A stretch of DNA of 64,000 bases from Rheum nobile (GCA_027886185.1 WOAB01000589.1:6763001-6827000); one strand, 5' to 3'; numbered from the stretch's first letter, positions 42,510 through 55,850 are shown. Program-made: numbers and translations. The notes: generated by a model from the sequence alone, not told the origin.

Positions 42510-42990
42510 GGCCAATGCCAAATTTTGTTCAGGACATTCACTATTATTAATTAAATTATCGCTTTCGATTCAAAGTTCATTTCCTTAGCATTTAGGAGGC
42601 CATTTCGGAAGGTTAAAGCCTCAGTTTTGAACACAGTATAAATTTTGCATTTTTCTGCATGGATTATTATTGGTTCTCCTTAATAATTTCTAAAGATGAA
42701 TCCAAATGATAACTCCCTATTGGTATTAGTGGATCCATCAAGATTAATCTCAACAATCTTATTTGATGGTTTATTCCATCGCAAATATTTGTATTTTTTC
42801 TTCTCTGCTTTTTTTCCTAGTAATATTTTTATTGGTGGTTGTCAATTTGGACTCCATTTTTTGGTTTTATTCCAGCAGAAGACAAGATTCTATGTGTATT
42901 TAATCAAGTCTTTTATAGTTTATGCCTCAAGGTTGTCATCAAAATATGTTTTTTTATTCCTTTGACGCTCCACCAAATAATTGTTGGCTA
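42510..42990 (-). pseudogene. LINE-type RNase H (RVT_3) relic
   Basis: Minus strand: RWNKPSNKIVEINLDGSTNT near 42785-42725 opens like the plant LINE/RVT_3 RNase H (W.KP....K.N.DGS). It continues with LSFGFIFRNY, one stop, then EPIIIHAEKCKIYTVFKTEA and LTFRNGLLNAKEMNFESKAI, matching the conserved order of the fold (TEA...AL..GL..A......ES). The first Asp (DGS) and the Glu are present. It is 5'-truncated, as LINEs often are; the ORF on the opposite strand (42696-42965) is a shadow. Confidence 0.6.
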
Positions 42991-43174
42991 AGAGGATTCA
43001 GTATTAAAGGGTTTATTCATGATTTCTTTTATAATATCTTCATATTTTTTATTAAATAGAATTGATCGTACTAATAATTCTTCTTGTTGCACTATTTAGT
43101 TTTGTAATTGTATGCAATGTATGGGTATAGTGTAATTGATGGTACTAATAAAATTTTGGACTTTAGACGGCTTA

Positions 43175-43415
43175 GAACATCCACATTGGAGAAATTTAGA
43201 GTTTCTTTATTGTAAAATAGAAAAAGATAAAATAAATAATTAAAAGATGTGTGTCGGAAATTTGTTCTAGTACACATCTCTTCTTCAAGAGACTCTCTCT
43301 CTAAATGAAGAAACTTCAATCTATTTTTTTTTTTGAAAAAAGCTTAAATTATATTCTTTTTCTTTTATTTTATTTATAAAGGAAAAAAACTCTAAGACTT
43401 CTATTGTGGTTGCTC
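43175..43415. mobile_element. Tourist-type MITE, TSD TTA
   Basis: Imperfect terminal inverted repeats GAACATCCACATTGGAGAA / (reverse) GAGCAACCACAATAGAAG, followed by TTTAGAGTTT on both sides; TTA at 43172-43174 and 43416-43418. 241 bp. Confidence 0.7.
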
Positions 43416-43447
43416 TTAGAGTGTCTTCTATGCAATTTTATTACAAA

Positions 43448-44385
43448 CTAGCTTAGTTTCCACGTGCCGTGCACGGGTCTTGGATAAATTTTATGTTGAT
43501 ATTTTTTAATTATTAAAAATATATCAATTTCACATTTAGAAAATATTAAATAAATGAAAACATATCTAATTAGTGACAATATAAATGAAAATAAGATAAG
43601 TACGATAAAACATATCTATTAATAATCAATTAATAGAGAAATTTTGTTTTAGTAGGGAAATTTTGTTTTAATAGATATATTATATATAATAGATTAATTG
43701 AAAACGTATAGTATTTGATTTCAAATTTTATTGTAATCATCAATTAATAATGTGATATAACTTTTAAGTGAATTAATAAAGGAAAGTATTATATCAAGAT
43801 ATATTAAAGCATATCCAATCAAATTATAAAGATTTTCCTAAGACTTAAAATTGGAAACGAATATATAAAGTATTGAATTTTGGAAATAGAATAAAGATCT
43901 TATAAATAATTATTATATTGAATTTTAAAAAAAAGATTTTTTTTTTTGAGAAAATGCCATGTGATAAAATGAATATGAGTGTGCCATGTGGCATAAGAAA
44001 TTTATAGGCTTAGTAGAGAGTGCCATGTGACATAGAATGATTTTGGTTTAGTAGATATATAGTAGATTTAGCAGATTGTTGTGTATGTTTTGTATTGATA
44101 TTATTTGGTATTGATTTGTGTGTAAAGTATGAAGTAGTTAGTTAATTTATATGATTAATTGTATCTAAATTAGGAAATTGTATGTAAATTAGGAAGTGAT
44201 TAGTTCATTTGTGTGATTAATTTGTATCTAAATTAGGAATTAATCTAGATTTATGATACAAATCTTTTCTATATAAATTCATATTTTAAAAAGTAAAATT
44301 CTAAAAAAATGACATGTGACATTTTCATTGTGTGGATGGCATGTTGCATGGTGAGATTTTGTTTAATATATATATATATAGTAGA
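43448..44385 (-). mobile_element. Non-autonomous Helitron
   Basis: On the minus strand it begins A/TCTACTATATATATATATT at 44385 and ends in the hairpin CCGTGCACGG, 16 bases later CTAG at 43448, followed by T. These are the Helitron hallmarks (TC start, hairpin, CTAG end, insertion between A and T). No coding sequence. Confidence 0.6.
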
Positions 44386-45390
44386 TTGAATTTACTAATA
44401 TTTATTTGTTAATATTCTAGCAAAAATGTGTAACAAAATCAAGATTACGATTTTGGTTAGACTTATTGAGATTTTTTCCTTAGTTAGAATCCTATTGATA
44501 TTCGATGAATGATATTATTAACAATTTCTTTCCATATCAATTATATATAGATTTGGGTTGAAATTATATGATATGATACTATATAATTATAATGTGCAAG
44601 GAAGAGATATGTTACCTTATTCAACTTTTAATTCAGAAATAATTGATGTTAAAAATATTGCAAATTATTTTAGTGCATTAAAAATATATTGCAGAGAATA
44701 AAAATTTGCATAGAATGTAGTATTGTCTTACATTTTGGAAAGAAATTATTATAAAATATTGTAGATTTATTTTAGTATAGTATGTATATGTTATATATGA
44801 TGGAAGATATTTGATTATCAAAATAAAACAGAAAAAATGATAGCTTATCACGTGATAAAATTAATGACATAATGCCACGTGGCATTAATGAGGGGTGGAT
44901 TTAGTCTGGGGGCGACATATGACTTAGTTGGGAATTTACTTTAGTATAGTATATAATAGATTTATAATAACGCGTTGATTAATAAAAATTCATTTGAATA
45001 ACAGTTGTTACTAGTATATAGTATTTTTAGAAACCTCTTTGGAGTTTACACATCAACATACATATTGCTCATCCACGAGAGGAATTAAAATATGTTATCC
45101 CGATACGACATGCATCTTCGTTATTAGTTTCACTTAACGAACAACTTAGCGTTCGTTTGTTAGAGAATGTTATAAACACTTTTATGTTTATAATGAGTTT
45201 TTTGTTAAAAATAATTTTGATAAAATTTATGAGTTTCAGAGATTTGTACAATATTAAAAAAAATTGTAAATAAAGAGTCTACAAACACTTGATCAAACAA
45301 GATCTTAATGAATTATTCTAGGTGCATGAGCAAGACGCGCCCTTTATTGGTATACATATTATGTTTTGAACCTCTTTTAAATACTACACA
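44386..45390. other. AT-rich interval, no gene seen
   Basis: Contains ATAATGCCACGTGGCATTAATG (44870-44890), like the GCCATGTGGC blocks of the Helitron at 43448-44385, so a diverged Helitron fragment may lie here. No genes. Confidence 0.4.
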
Positions 45391-45398
45391 TTTTAATT

Positions 45399-48300
45399 AG
45401 GGACGGGCCTAAGTAGGGATCAACTGTGACAATGCCCACACTGGCAAAAGAAAAAAATTACTTCCAATTTCTTACGCTAAAAACTAAACCCCTTTTTCCC
45501 ATCGCCTTCTACGTGATGCTACCTCCATCGACTCCCTTCTCCATGTTCAATTATGTTATGTATGCAGTGTGTGTGTGATATGACTAGGGTGTTGTGAATA
45601 TACAGCATACCCATAAGTTTTTGTTTCTCTACATACTAAATGAATTAGATTGGGTGTTTAGAGAAATATTATATGTTGAAAGTTGACTAATCCAATAATC
45701 AGAGTACTAGATAAGATCGTCTTCAATTAAATTCCAAAAAAAAGATCATCTTCAATTTTTATTTTGATAAAAGATAAATTGAGTTGATATAGGATAAAAT
45801 ATACAAAGTTTATGTTCACTAAATATAAAGCAGATCCTAGGATACCCCGTAATTCTGTAAGGATTATTTTGGGAATTTTTGGAATTTTCCCGAACACCCG
45901 TTTAGTACGTCGGATTTAATTCAGAAAGTTGGAGGCATTCTGTAATGTGCTCTGTATCTGTAATATTTTTCTCAGTGAAATAATATACAGACGACGTGCT
46001 TTGGATGTTAATACTCGTTCGCGTACGATAATTTTATCTCGGGTTAACATCGTTTTCGTCTAAGAGTTGAGGAGGCGGCGAAGCCAGGGTGGCGGCGCCC
46101 GCCGTGGGTATGGCGGCGCCCGCCGTCGCAAGGCTCGAGGAGCAGCCGGGTCTTCTCCTAGCTGGGGACGCCAGGCCTATGGCGGCGCCCGCCGCATTTA
46201 TGACGGTGCCCGCCGTCGTTGTTGTCCGGAGGTCTTTGCCCGATGGTCGCCGGCGAGCGTCTGACAACGCCGAACTAGCCCCGCCACGCCTCCATTTAGG
46301 CCATCGTTATGCTCCCTTGTGATCTGGCTATAAAAGGAGAGGCTTGGGGATCAGATTTCACACAAAATCAGAAGCTCAAATCTCAAAATCTCTCGCCGGA
46401 GTTCGTGTGCCTCACCGGAGTTGTGCAAGCTCTCGTCGGTGTCGTTTGGTGGTGTTTCCAGAAGCCCTTTAGAAGCCTTTTGGTTGCCTTTGGAGGTTGG
46501 AACTCAGGCAAGGCAAAAAGGGGTCGAAACGCGCATCATTTGGGTGAGTTTTTCTCTCGTTCTGTCGTCTGAGTTCTTCACGGCGACCGCCGCCAAGAAC
46601 GGCGACCGCCGTCAGTGCCCAGAATGCCTTCGTGGCTGTGGCTTGGTGGATTGTCGTCGTGGCGTCGTTTTTTTTTTGTTCCTTTCGTCTTTCCTTAGAT
46701 TCGTACTAGTTTATGTCGAATCTAACTTGGGGTTTCCTTATGGGTCGACTCGAAGGTCGTTGTGCTGTCGGAGCTATACCTGTGTCGAGCCCGGAATCCC
46801 GTTGTCTCTGCTTTGTTCTAGATCTGCGGACTAAGGCAAGTGGCGGTTCGCTCTTGCTCATCGTTCCATATTTACATTAATTATCAGCTGTTTATCTGAG
46901 TAATTAATTTGGAATGATTACTGTGTTTGTCTGGAATTGGTTTTATAAACTATTTTGGAAAATCATATAATAGGTTGTATATCTGTTAGAACGACGCTAT
47001 TATTTATGATCGTCTTCCGGGCATTTATGTGGATTTATCCAGAACTGTTGTTTGTTTGGGAACTAATTTCATAAACAAACGTGATTAAAGTAATATTATG
47101 ATAGGTTGTATATCTGTTAGAACAACGCTATCATATGTGATAATTACCGTGATGGTATTGTTGTGAAATTAATCTTAATGCTAGAATAGCATGTGGGTTA
47201 ATAGGAAAACTAATCCAAGTAAGGATTAGCTGTTTCTATTATCTCTATGTTTAAGTTGATTGTCTGGATGACTTTAAGGTGAATAATTGCTGTGTTAGAC
47301 TGTTTAGTTAACACGAGTGTTTGTGGGAACGTTAATCCAAGTAAGGATTAGTCGTTTCTTTATAACTTAATGCGTGGGAACGCTAATCCAAGTAAGCATT
47401 TGTCGTTTCTTTAAATCGTAATATTCCTCGAGATAATTTCTGAATAATAATTTAAGGGTCATGATCTATGCTTCTTATCCACCTTTAAGGATCTGAAGTG
47501 TTTAAGCGCCTTGCTAGCACTAGTGGATGAGCTTAATAGCAGTCCTGTGTATTAAGCACCTAGCTAGTGCAATTGGGGTGGACGTAACTGTCACCCTGTA
47601 AATTAAAGTGTAAGCGCTGTGGCAGTGCAATCTGGGTGAACATAAGATCACCCTGTGTAACAATAACTTCCGTTGTTCTCGGAATAATATAAAGCCTCGT
47701 GTGTGCATGTGTGTGTGTGTTTGTGTGTTGTATTAATTTGGGTCGACATAATTGTCACCCTGTGATTTAAACTTTGTGCCGCGCTTAATAATATTAATAT
47801 ACTTCAGTAATGTGTGTTTTATAATTAAATAAGATATGTGCCCGAGTGCACATAATTAATAAACGTTTGGCGAGTAGTGCAGCTAAGTAAATAGTGCAGC
47901 TAGGAAAGCTCATCTCGACTTTGATCATAGTACGTTCTCTTTCCGATCTGGAATCGCTTAAAGCGGTGAGGTTGGTCGTGAACCGAAGCATCTTAGTCAG
48001 TTTTTAAATCTTCGTTATGTGGTTCTGTAAGATCCAGACTTGAATGTAGTACGTTCTCTTTCCAATCTAGATTCGCTGTAAGCGGTGAGGTTGGTTGTGA
48101 GCCGAAGCATCTCAATCAGCTTTTAAATCATTGTTGTTTGATTCTGTTAAACTTTCCATATTTGTCATATTCCCTTAAAGACTCATTTCCTTTGGAGTCT
48201 TCTTTCGGGTCGATTTCTGTGAAGATTAAGTCTTCCAGAATCTTCTCTTGTGCATACCTCTTGTTGTTATTCCGTGAAAGTGTCGGGTTATGTATCGTCC

Positions 48301-49175
48301 CTTCGGTTATTATTCGAGGAACAATGATAGTAAACGGTTACGATCACTCGAACCACTCTGCTTTTTATCCTTGCTAGTCTATTCAAGTAGACTAACCCAC
48401 GAACTTTGTTCTCTGCATGTGGGCTGGTGTCATCCGTTCGATTCGGCACATCAGATAGAGTGTAGATGAGAAGACTAGAAGGACTATGGAGTCGACGGTG
48501 GTTTTTCGACGTTTTTAATAATTTCTTTAATCAGGTTAAGATTCTTGGGAGATGACCATTGTGGTCAAGATCCTTGTTTGTAATGCATTTAAAAGACTTC
48601 CGTTGTACTTTGTTTAAGACTTCCGTTGTAATTTATTTAAACTCTGTATTTGTCCTATTCGGGATTGTGATGTAATCCCGGGACTCATGTTTTATATAAA
48701 TAAGGTTATCATTTTGTATCATTATATTTCATGAATTGTATTTAAACGGTAAAGCCTTGAGTGATCTCGGTAAGAAACACTAGGGTCATTGACGGTAATA
48801 CCTTTCCAAAAGCTTAAGTTTTGGGGGTGTTACAGATCCAACCATGTCATGGAATTCGACAAGATAAAACAAAGCACACCTAAGCAATGTTTGGTTGCCT
48901 AAACCACTAATTAGTCAACTAACCTCATCTTATTATTCTTGTCCTCATGGGTATGAAGAGAATTTTTATAATGCATATGTTATGTTATGTTCACTCACTC
49001 TTGATTAATTCTTGTTTTGTTGAATTTGCTACACCTCATTCCTACATTACTAAATCTTTGTTTGTAATCTTGTACTTCTCATGGGAAACAATCTTAATTT
49101 GCTATTAATAAAAATTGCATCAGGCTAGTCCGTCATATTGACCCAATAAAACGAAAATCCTGCATCCGCCCATGC
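45399..49175. mobile_element. hAT-like element carrying a Tekay solo LTR
   Basis: Ends AGGGACGGGCCTAAGTAGGG and (reverse) GCATGGGCGGATGCAGGA are flanked by TTTTAATT (45391-45398) and TTTTAATG (49176-49183), a 7/8 match to an 8-bp hAT-type duplication. Without the solo LTR the element would be about 770 bp. The inverted repeats are worn, so this is tentative. Confidence 0.4.
45833..48839 (+). mobile_element. Solo LTR of the Tekay family, TSD GATCC
   Basis: The LTR (45838-48834, about 3.0 kb) starts TAGGATACCCCG (family form TGTGATACCCCG) and ends GGGGGTGTTACA. GATCC flanks it at 45833-45837 and 48835-48839, showing recombination between the two LTRs of a former full element. A TATA box lies at 46329-46335. 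Its CpG palindromes have the variant GGCGGCGCCCGCCGT (46069-46225). It is longer and more diverged than the LTRs at 21, 30, 52 and 59 kb, partly through repeated AATCCAAGTAAGGATTAG blocks (47205-47415). ORFs inside are not genes. Confidence 0.88.
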
Positions 49176-49183
49176 TTTTAATG

Positions 49184-50124
49184 TATACTCATGATTTAGT
49201 GAAAGTCTACTTTTTTCCTCCTTTGAACTACAAACTTTTTGTTTGAAGTTCATAACCAAATCCTTATTTAGATATCAACATTCAATTGGTCAAGTAGTTT
49301 GACACTAAACTCTCTTAAGCGTTTTATTCAGATGTCTCGAATTTGATTCTGTTATGGACATAGAGCAACTCTGTCCGGTCGAACAAGACGATCAAGACAA
49401 AAAAAAACCCTTATTTAGATACTTCCGCATATTATGCAGCCACTAGTTGGTCCTTTTTCTCAAAAAAAAAAAAAAAACTGCTTTTGGAAAAGTATACTCC
49501 AGGAGTAGTAGAAAATTAGTTGTCTTAAAGCATTTTTAAAGTCATGTACGCAACTATCCTAAAGCAAAATACTTTTCAATCATGGCGTTACTTTCAAGTT
49601 CAACGTTTGAAGTACTTAAATCTAAGTGAAAGATATTTATTTTTAAGGATGGTATTCTACATGAGTCTATTATATAATTTAAAAAATAAAATTGTCAGAA
49701 TTTGTTAAATTAATAAAATTATATATAGTAATAGTACCCTCCTTTTATAATTATATTGTTTTTTTTTTAAATTTGACATTAATTTTTAATTTTTTCTTTA
49801 AAAATATCTTAAAATACTTTAAGTATCACAATTGAGATACAAGTGTGATCCTTACATTAAAATTTAGAAACTATCAATCACGTTTCATATCAATCTCTGT
49901 ATATATGTATAGAAGAAATATTTCAAGCTAAACTTAAAACTATAGTAAAAACAACATTATCGACCTTCACTCTATGATTTAATTTGTTACCTTTGGCTAA
50001 TAAGGACATGTTTAACGCTTATAATGGAGATACTCCATTGGGTTCCTCCAAATTAAATTTAGTTAAAATAATGGGTTGAAGTTGGAGGTACAATTCGAAT
50101 TTTCTGCTCCCCAATTATACATCA
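49184..50124. other. Intergenic, no gene seen
   Basis: AT-rich; poly-A/T runs near 49455-49480 and 49750. No recognisable element. Confidence 0.5.
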
Positions 50125-51804
50125 CTAGTCAATAACCCGTGCTATGCACATGATATTTTTATTAAGGTGTTGTTTTAGTATAACTTTAATATCATCTTTA
50201 CGTGTATATCTAATAAAATTATATTATATCAGCATAAACCATAACAAACATTGTATATAATTTATTAAAAAATATCAATCATAAACTCATAATATTAGTA
50301 AAAAAGAAGAAAATTTAAACAATATTGTTCACATGTATCATAATAAATTTATAGAAACTAAAAGACAAATGATATGCTAAAGTGATATACTATCACATCA
50401 ATATCTAATATTAGAAGATATATAATTGAACATACAAAAAAAGTTTAGTGAAAAATATGGGTAAGTTTTTTTGGTAAGATGATCTCTTTAATAAAAATCG
50501 TATTTCATCAATTCTAAACAATTATAAAATTTTACATAAAAATTAATGATTAAACTATTAAGTAATGTAAATAATTTAGAAATTATCAAATCAATTAATT
50601 TATTTTTAATGTACATTTATATTAACTTTGAGTAATCTTTGCTAAGCAATGAGCTTTTTGAATGTTGAAGTTGGTTAAATTTGATCAATGCTTAAAAACG
50701 ATTCTTGTTCAAGGAAATGTAAGCAACTTAAGTGCTCATTTGGTTGAATACAGGAAGTGTAATTCCTAGGAAATTATTTCATGTGAAATTATATCATGGG
50801 AATTTGAATTCATGAGAATTGATAAATCATGTTTGGTTAAAATCTAAATCATGGGAAATATGGGAAAAAAAAAGCTTACCTACCCCTCTCTAGGTGATTG
50901 GAATTCTTGTGTTTTGCAGGAATTGAAAATCACATGAATTAGAATATTTGGATTTTTCAAAAACAAAAAGTCAACCAAACACATATATTTGATATCACTT
51001 CATGCGGTATTTAAATTCATGAAATTTACTTACCAACCAAATGAGCACTAAGAATAGGAACAAATCAATTGATATCATGAACAATAAACATATCTCTCAC
51101 ATCAAGTAAATAATACTTAAATTCAAAACGTTGGTTTGATGTCGGTAATAAAAATAATACTTGAAACACAATAAAAGTCTTGTTAAAATTTATTTGTTGA
51201 AAAATTGCAAAAAAAAAGTGACTAACGTATAAAGAATGAAGAAAAACTACAATTTTACATGTAAAACAAATTAATATGATTAAGATGAACTGAGAAATGA
51301 ATAATTTGAATGTGTTACGAAAAGGAATTATAATATTAATCATAAGTTGAACATAGCTAAATTTGTGAGTGTATTTATATATATGAGATTATGGATGCAT
51401 GGTTCTGACCCAATGTCATTTGATTCACTACAATCCGTCAATTTTTATATTGACTATGAACACTATATAAAACCCTTATTTCAAGTTAAAATAATCATAT
51501 AACAATCTTCATGTCACAAAATGAATGTGAAATTTAATATACGAACAAATATAAGGTTTGTATTAGTTCATACGTATTGTTAAAAGAAATAAGCTAATTT
51601 ATTTAAAAGAATAAAGTTAATTTGATGAGATTTGGTTAAAATTTGATAGAATTTTAGAGTTTAATTTTGATTAATTTAAAAAACAAAATAAAATTATTAA
51701 AGAGGATAATAGTAAATAGAAAAATTAAAAATTAAAACTCAACAACCTGATCCTAAAAACGCTCTAATGGCTTAAAAAAGTGAGATTTAATATATAGTTA
51801 TAGA
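50125..51804 (-). mobile_element. Second non-autonomous Helitron
   Basis: On the minus strand it starts A/TCTATAACTATATATTAAATC at 51804 and ends with a GTGCATAGCAC hairpin followed 17 bases later by CTAG/T at 50125. The start resembles that of the Helitron at 43448-44385, including a shared ATCTCAC, so both are one family. The interior is AT-rich with a nested MITE. Confidence 0.5.
50732..51048. mobile_element. Harbinger-type MITE nested in the Helitron, TSD TAA
   Basis: Inverted ends GTGCTCATTTGGTTG / (reverse) GTGCTCATTTGGTTGG with TAA at 50729-50731 and 51049-51051. 317 bp, non-coding. Confidence 0.8.
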
Positions 51805-52114
51805 TTTCATACTCCCTTCTCTTGAATGGTCCGCGTATATAAATAAATATATTAAAAAAAATAGCCTAAACTAAAAATATTAATTTATTAAATTAAAAAG
51901 ATAATGATTCTCTCTTTTATCCTTCCGTGACCCTGAACTTACAATTAACGTACCTCCTTCTTCAAAGGTAAGTAAAACTTCTTCTGTTTGAAAGCAATCC
52001 CACGTTAATTTGTCTTCGGAATGGAAGAATAGTTTAATTGGCATGTGTGCAAGAGTGCAATTTCAATTCCAAAATCAAATTTATGGGAGCATCGAGATAG
52101 AGGGATAATCAAAT
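51805..52114. other. Interval between Helitron and Tekay element 2, no gene seen
   Basis: No supported feature; abuts the truncated LTR at 52115. Confidence 0.5.
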
Positions 52115-54355
52115 TTTGAATAGACTAGCAAGGGTAAAAAGCAGAGTGGTTCGAGTGATCGTAACCGTTTACTATCATTGTCCCTCGAATAATAACCGAA
52201 GGGACGATACATAACCCGGCACTTTCACGGAATAACAACAAGAGGTATGCATAAGAGAAGATTCTAGAAGACTTAATCTTCACAGAAATCGACCCGAAAA
52301 GAGACTCCAAGAGATTGAGTCTTTAAGGAAATATGACAAATCTGGAATGCTTACAGAATCAAACAACAGCGATTAAAAGCTGACTGAGATGCTTCGGCTC
52401 ACAACCAACCTCACCGCTTACAACGAATCCAGATCGGAAGGAGAACGTACTACATTCAAGTCTGGATCTTACAGAATCACATAACGATGATTTAAAAACT
52501 GACTAAGATGTTTCGGTCACGACCAACCTCATCGCTTACAGCGAATCCAGATTGGAAAGAGAACGTACTCTGATCAAAAGTCAAGACGAGCTTTCCTAGC
52601 TGCACTATTTACTTAGATGCACTACTCGCCAAAGGTATACTATTTATGTGCACTCGGGCACTTTATCTTATTTAATTCCAAAACCCATATCACGTTATAG
52701 GCTTTTAAATCATCTCATCCATCGGGATAAAGAGATACCGTCGGGAACTAAATTCATGGACGGAGTTGACTCGGAAACTAAATCCCTAAAGTCGGCTCGG
52801 GAACTAAATCCCTCGGGAACTAAATCCCTAATAACGGAATTGGGAACTAAATCCCTACAAGCGGCACCAGCTGTGTGCACAAACCCTGAAAAGGATGGTA
52901 GGAACTAAATCCTAACCACCAGGTTATCAAGAAACGACTAGTACTCGCATTGAGATACACAGTAGCGTTCCTACGAATACTCGTTCTAACTAAACAGTTA
53001 CAAACGCAGTAATAACTCATATCAATGCCCTCAAGGCCAGTTACAGATAAAATAGCATTGTTCTAACAATATACAACCTATAACAATATCTGTATTAATT
53101 CACATATATATATATATATATAATAGCGTTGTTCTAACAGATATACAACCTATTATAATATCATATTTTAGTTTTCCGAAACAGTTTACAAAACCGTTTC
53201 TAGATGAACACCATAATCATTCCAAATTAATTACTCAGATAAACTACTGATAATTAATGTAAATATGGAATGATGAGCAAGAGCGAACCGCCACTTGCCT
53301 TAATCCGCAGAATAGTCTAAAGACGATAACTGGATTCCGGCTCGACACAGGTATAGATCCGACAGCACAACAACCTTCGAGTCGACCCATAAAAGGAACC
53401 CTAAGTTAGATCCGACATAAACAGTACGAATCTAAACACGGCGAAAAAACACGGAAGAAAAGACGCCACGACGACAACCAACCAAGCCAAAGCCACAAAG
53501 GCATTTTGGGCACTGGCGGCGGTCGCCGTTCTTGGCGGCGGTCGCCGCATTCATCACGGCGGTCGCCGTGAAGAACACGGCGGTCGCCATGAAGAACACG
53601 GTCGACAGAGACGAGAGAAATCTCACCAAAACAATGCGCGTTTCGACCCCTTTCCGCCTTGCTTGATTTCTGACCTCCAAAGGCAACCACAAGGCTTCAA
53701 AAGAGCTGCTGGAAACGCCACCAAACAACACCGACGAAAGCTTCAGAATTTCCGGCGAAGGCACAACTCCGGCGAGAGGCAAATTTGGCAGAGGTTCGGT
53801 GTTTGGGATGGCTCAAATCTCTCCCCCAACACCCCCTTTTATAGCCAAAGCGTATGGAGTTCAAAAACAAAGGGCCTACAGCTAGTTCGGCGCTCGCCAG
53901 AAATCGCGCCGGCGACCATCGGGCAAGGACTGCCGGACAACGATGACTGCCATTACGGCGGGCGCCGTAATTTACGGCGGTCGCCACGGCCTGACACACC
54001 AGCTGCCTCCTCGAGCGTTGGGATGGCGGGCGCCGTGACTTTACGGCGGTCGCCGTGCTTGGATCTCACGACGGCGGTCGCCGCCACTGTACGGCGGTCG
54101 CCGTGACAAGCTTTTCCCGCCCGTTCAGCTTTGAACGAACATGACATTAAACCGGGATAAAAATTATCGTACGCGAACGACAATTAAAATCCAAGGCATG
54201 TTGTCTGTATATTATTTCACTGAGAAAAATATTACAGATACAGAGCACATTACAGAATGTCTCAAACTCTCTGTATTAAATCCGTCGTACACAACGGGTA
54301 CTCGGGAAAATTCCAAAATTCCCAAAATAACCTTACAAAAATACGGGGTATCACA
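52115..54355 (-). repeat. 3' LTR of Tekay element 2, truncated at U5
   Basis: Starts TGTGATACCCCG at 54355 and matches the 5' LTR (58814-61415) until TTGAATAGACTAGCAAGG at 52115, where similarity ends. TATA box at 53837-53843 (minus). Palindromes lie at 53512-53605 and 53953-54105; four or five GGGAACTAAATCCCT units at 52743-52855. Confidence 0.85.
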
Positions 54356-54375
54356 TCACCTCCCCCTTAAAAGAA
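54356..54375 (-). promoter_or_regulatory. Polypurine tract, Tekay element 2
   Basis: AAGGGGGAGGTGA on the minus strand directly before the 3' LTR start at 54355. Confidence 0.75.
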
Positions 54376-55335
54376 GTTTCGACCCCGAAACTTGGCCGAA
54401 AAACAACTCGGGAAAGTGTCTGAGCATCTCTGCCTCGGTTTCCCAAGTAACTTCCTCAGTCCCAGACCTGGACCACATAACTCATACCAACAGTACGATC
54501 TTGTTGCACAGTCGCTTCACACGGTGTTCGAGAATGCACACTGGCATCTCCTCTCAAGTACCATTTGCCTGAATCTCGACGTCCTTATAGCTCAGCCTAC
54601 GAGACTCATCTTGGCACGAATATCCTTAGCAATGATATGTGGAACACATTATACACTGGGTACGCCGATGGCGACAATGCCAAACGGTACGTTAGAGATC
54701 TTACTCTATCCAGAATCTTGAATGGTCCCATGTAGCGAGGGTTAAGCTTCCCACGCTTACCAAACCTGAAAACATCCTTGGGTGGCGATACTGTGACAAG
54801 TACCTTGCCACCAACCTCGAACTCAACACTTTAACGCTTCTGATCTGCGTAAAACTTTTGTCGACTCTGAGCGGTCAACAACCTCTGTCTACTCAGAGCA
54901 ATGTTCGAAGTTGTCCTTTCGACCAACTCTGGTCCAAGTAGAATCTTGTCGGCGTACTCAACCCAACAAATCTGAGATCTACATCTGAGACCATACAAAG
55001 CTTTGAACTGAGCCATCTTGACCGTAGCATGCCAGCTATTATCGTACGTGAGCTCAATCAGACTTAGGCTGTCTTCCCAACTAGTCGGATGATCGAGTAC
55101 GTATGTTTTTTAGCATATCCTCCAGGGTCCAGATAGTCTTTTCAGACTGACCATCTGTTTGAGGATGAAACGCTGCTGAATCTCAATTCAGTTCCCATGG
55201 CCTTGTGAAGTTCTTGCTATAAACTTGACATGAATCGGCCACCTCGATCCGATACAATGGTCTTAGGAATGCCATGTAAACGGATAATCTCCTAGTGGAA
55301 AACTTCTGCTGACCTCTGGGTCACCCAAGTAACCT
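54376..55335 (-). pseudogene. Integrase C-terminal part, Tekay element 2 (decayed)
   Basis: Readable pieces include FKALYGLRCRSQICWVEYAD and KILLGPELVERTTSNIALSR (55016-54831), and earlier RLHGIPKTIVSDR near 55280-55240 (second catalytic Asp). Frameshifts and stops break the chromodomain-like tail at 54400-54800. The zinc domain and first catalytic Asp are missing. Confidence 0.75.
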
Positions 55336-55850
55336 CAGTTTCCAATGCAACCACTATTGCTGCTAGTTCTAGGTCATGTGTTGGTTAGTTTGCTTCATAG
55401 GTTTTCAATTGTCTAGATGCGTATGCAATAACCTTGCCCCTCTGCATCAAAGACACATCCCAACCCATTTCTCGAAGCATTAACTATAGACCATATAGCC
55501 ATCATTCTATCCGACAATGCCAAAACTGGTGCATAAGTCAGACACTGTTTCAACTTCTTGAAAACTGGTCTTGCACTTGTCATCCCAGACAACTTCTTGT
55601 TGACCTTGCGGAACAGAATGGTCATAGGTGGAGTGATCTAAAAAAAATCCTTCCCTGAACCGTCTATACTGCTCAGCAAGCTCTGGGAAACTGCGCACCT
55701 TGCTCACACCCTGAGGCCGCTTCCAAACAACTACTGATTCATTCTTCTGGGGTATAACAATAACCTCATTCTTATTGATCACATGGCCTAAGAAAGCCAC
55801 TTCTAGATCCAACAATCGCACTTAGCCCACTTTGCGTACAACCGACTTGG
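55336..55850 (-). pseudogene. RNase H N-terminal part and RT tail, Tekay element 2
   Basis: Pieces VAFLGHVINKNEVIVIPQKN and KLKQCLTYAPVLALSDRMMA align with element 1 at 27680-27960. SIVNASRNGLGCVFDAEGQG replaces the usual YSDAS, so the first RNase H Asp is Asn. About 0.8 kb relative to element 1 (28130-28945) is deleted at about 55335, joining RNase H directly to the integrase core. Confidence 0.7.

Noticed and set aside
42696..42965. 89-residue plus-strand ORF
   Set aside because: The minus strand here matches LINE RNase H, so this frame is a shadow.
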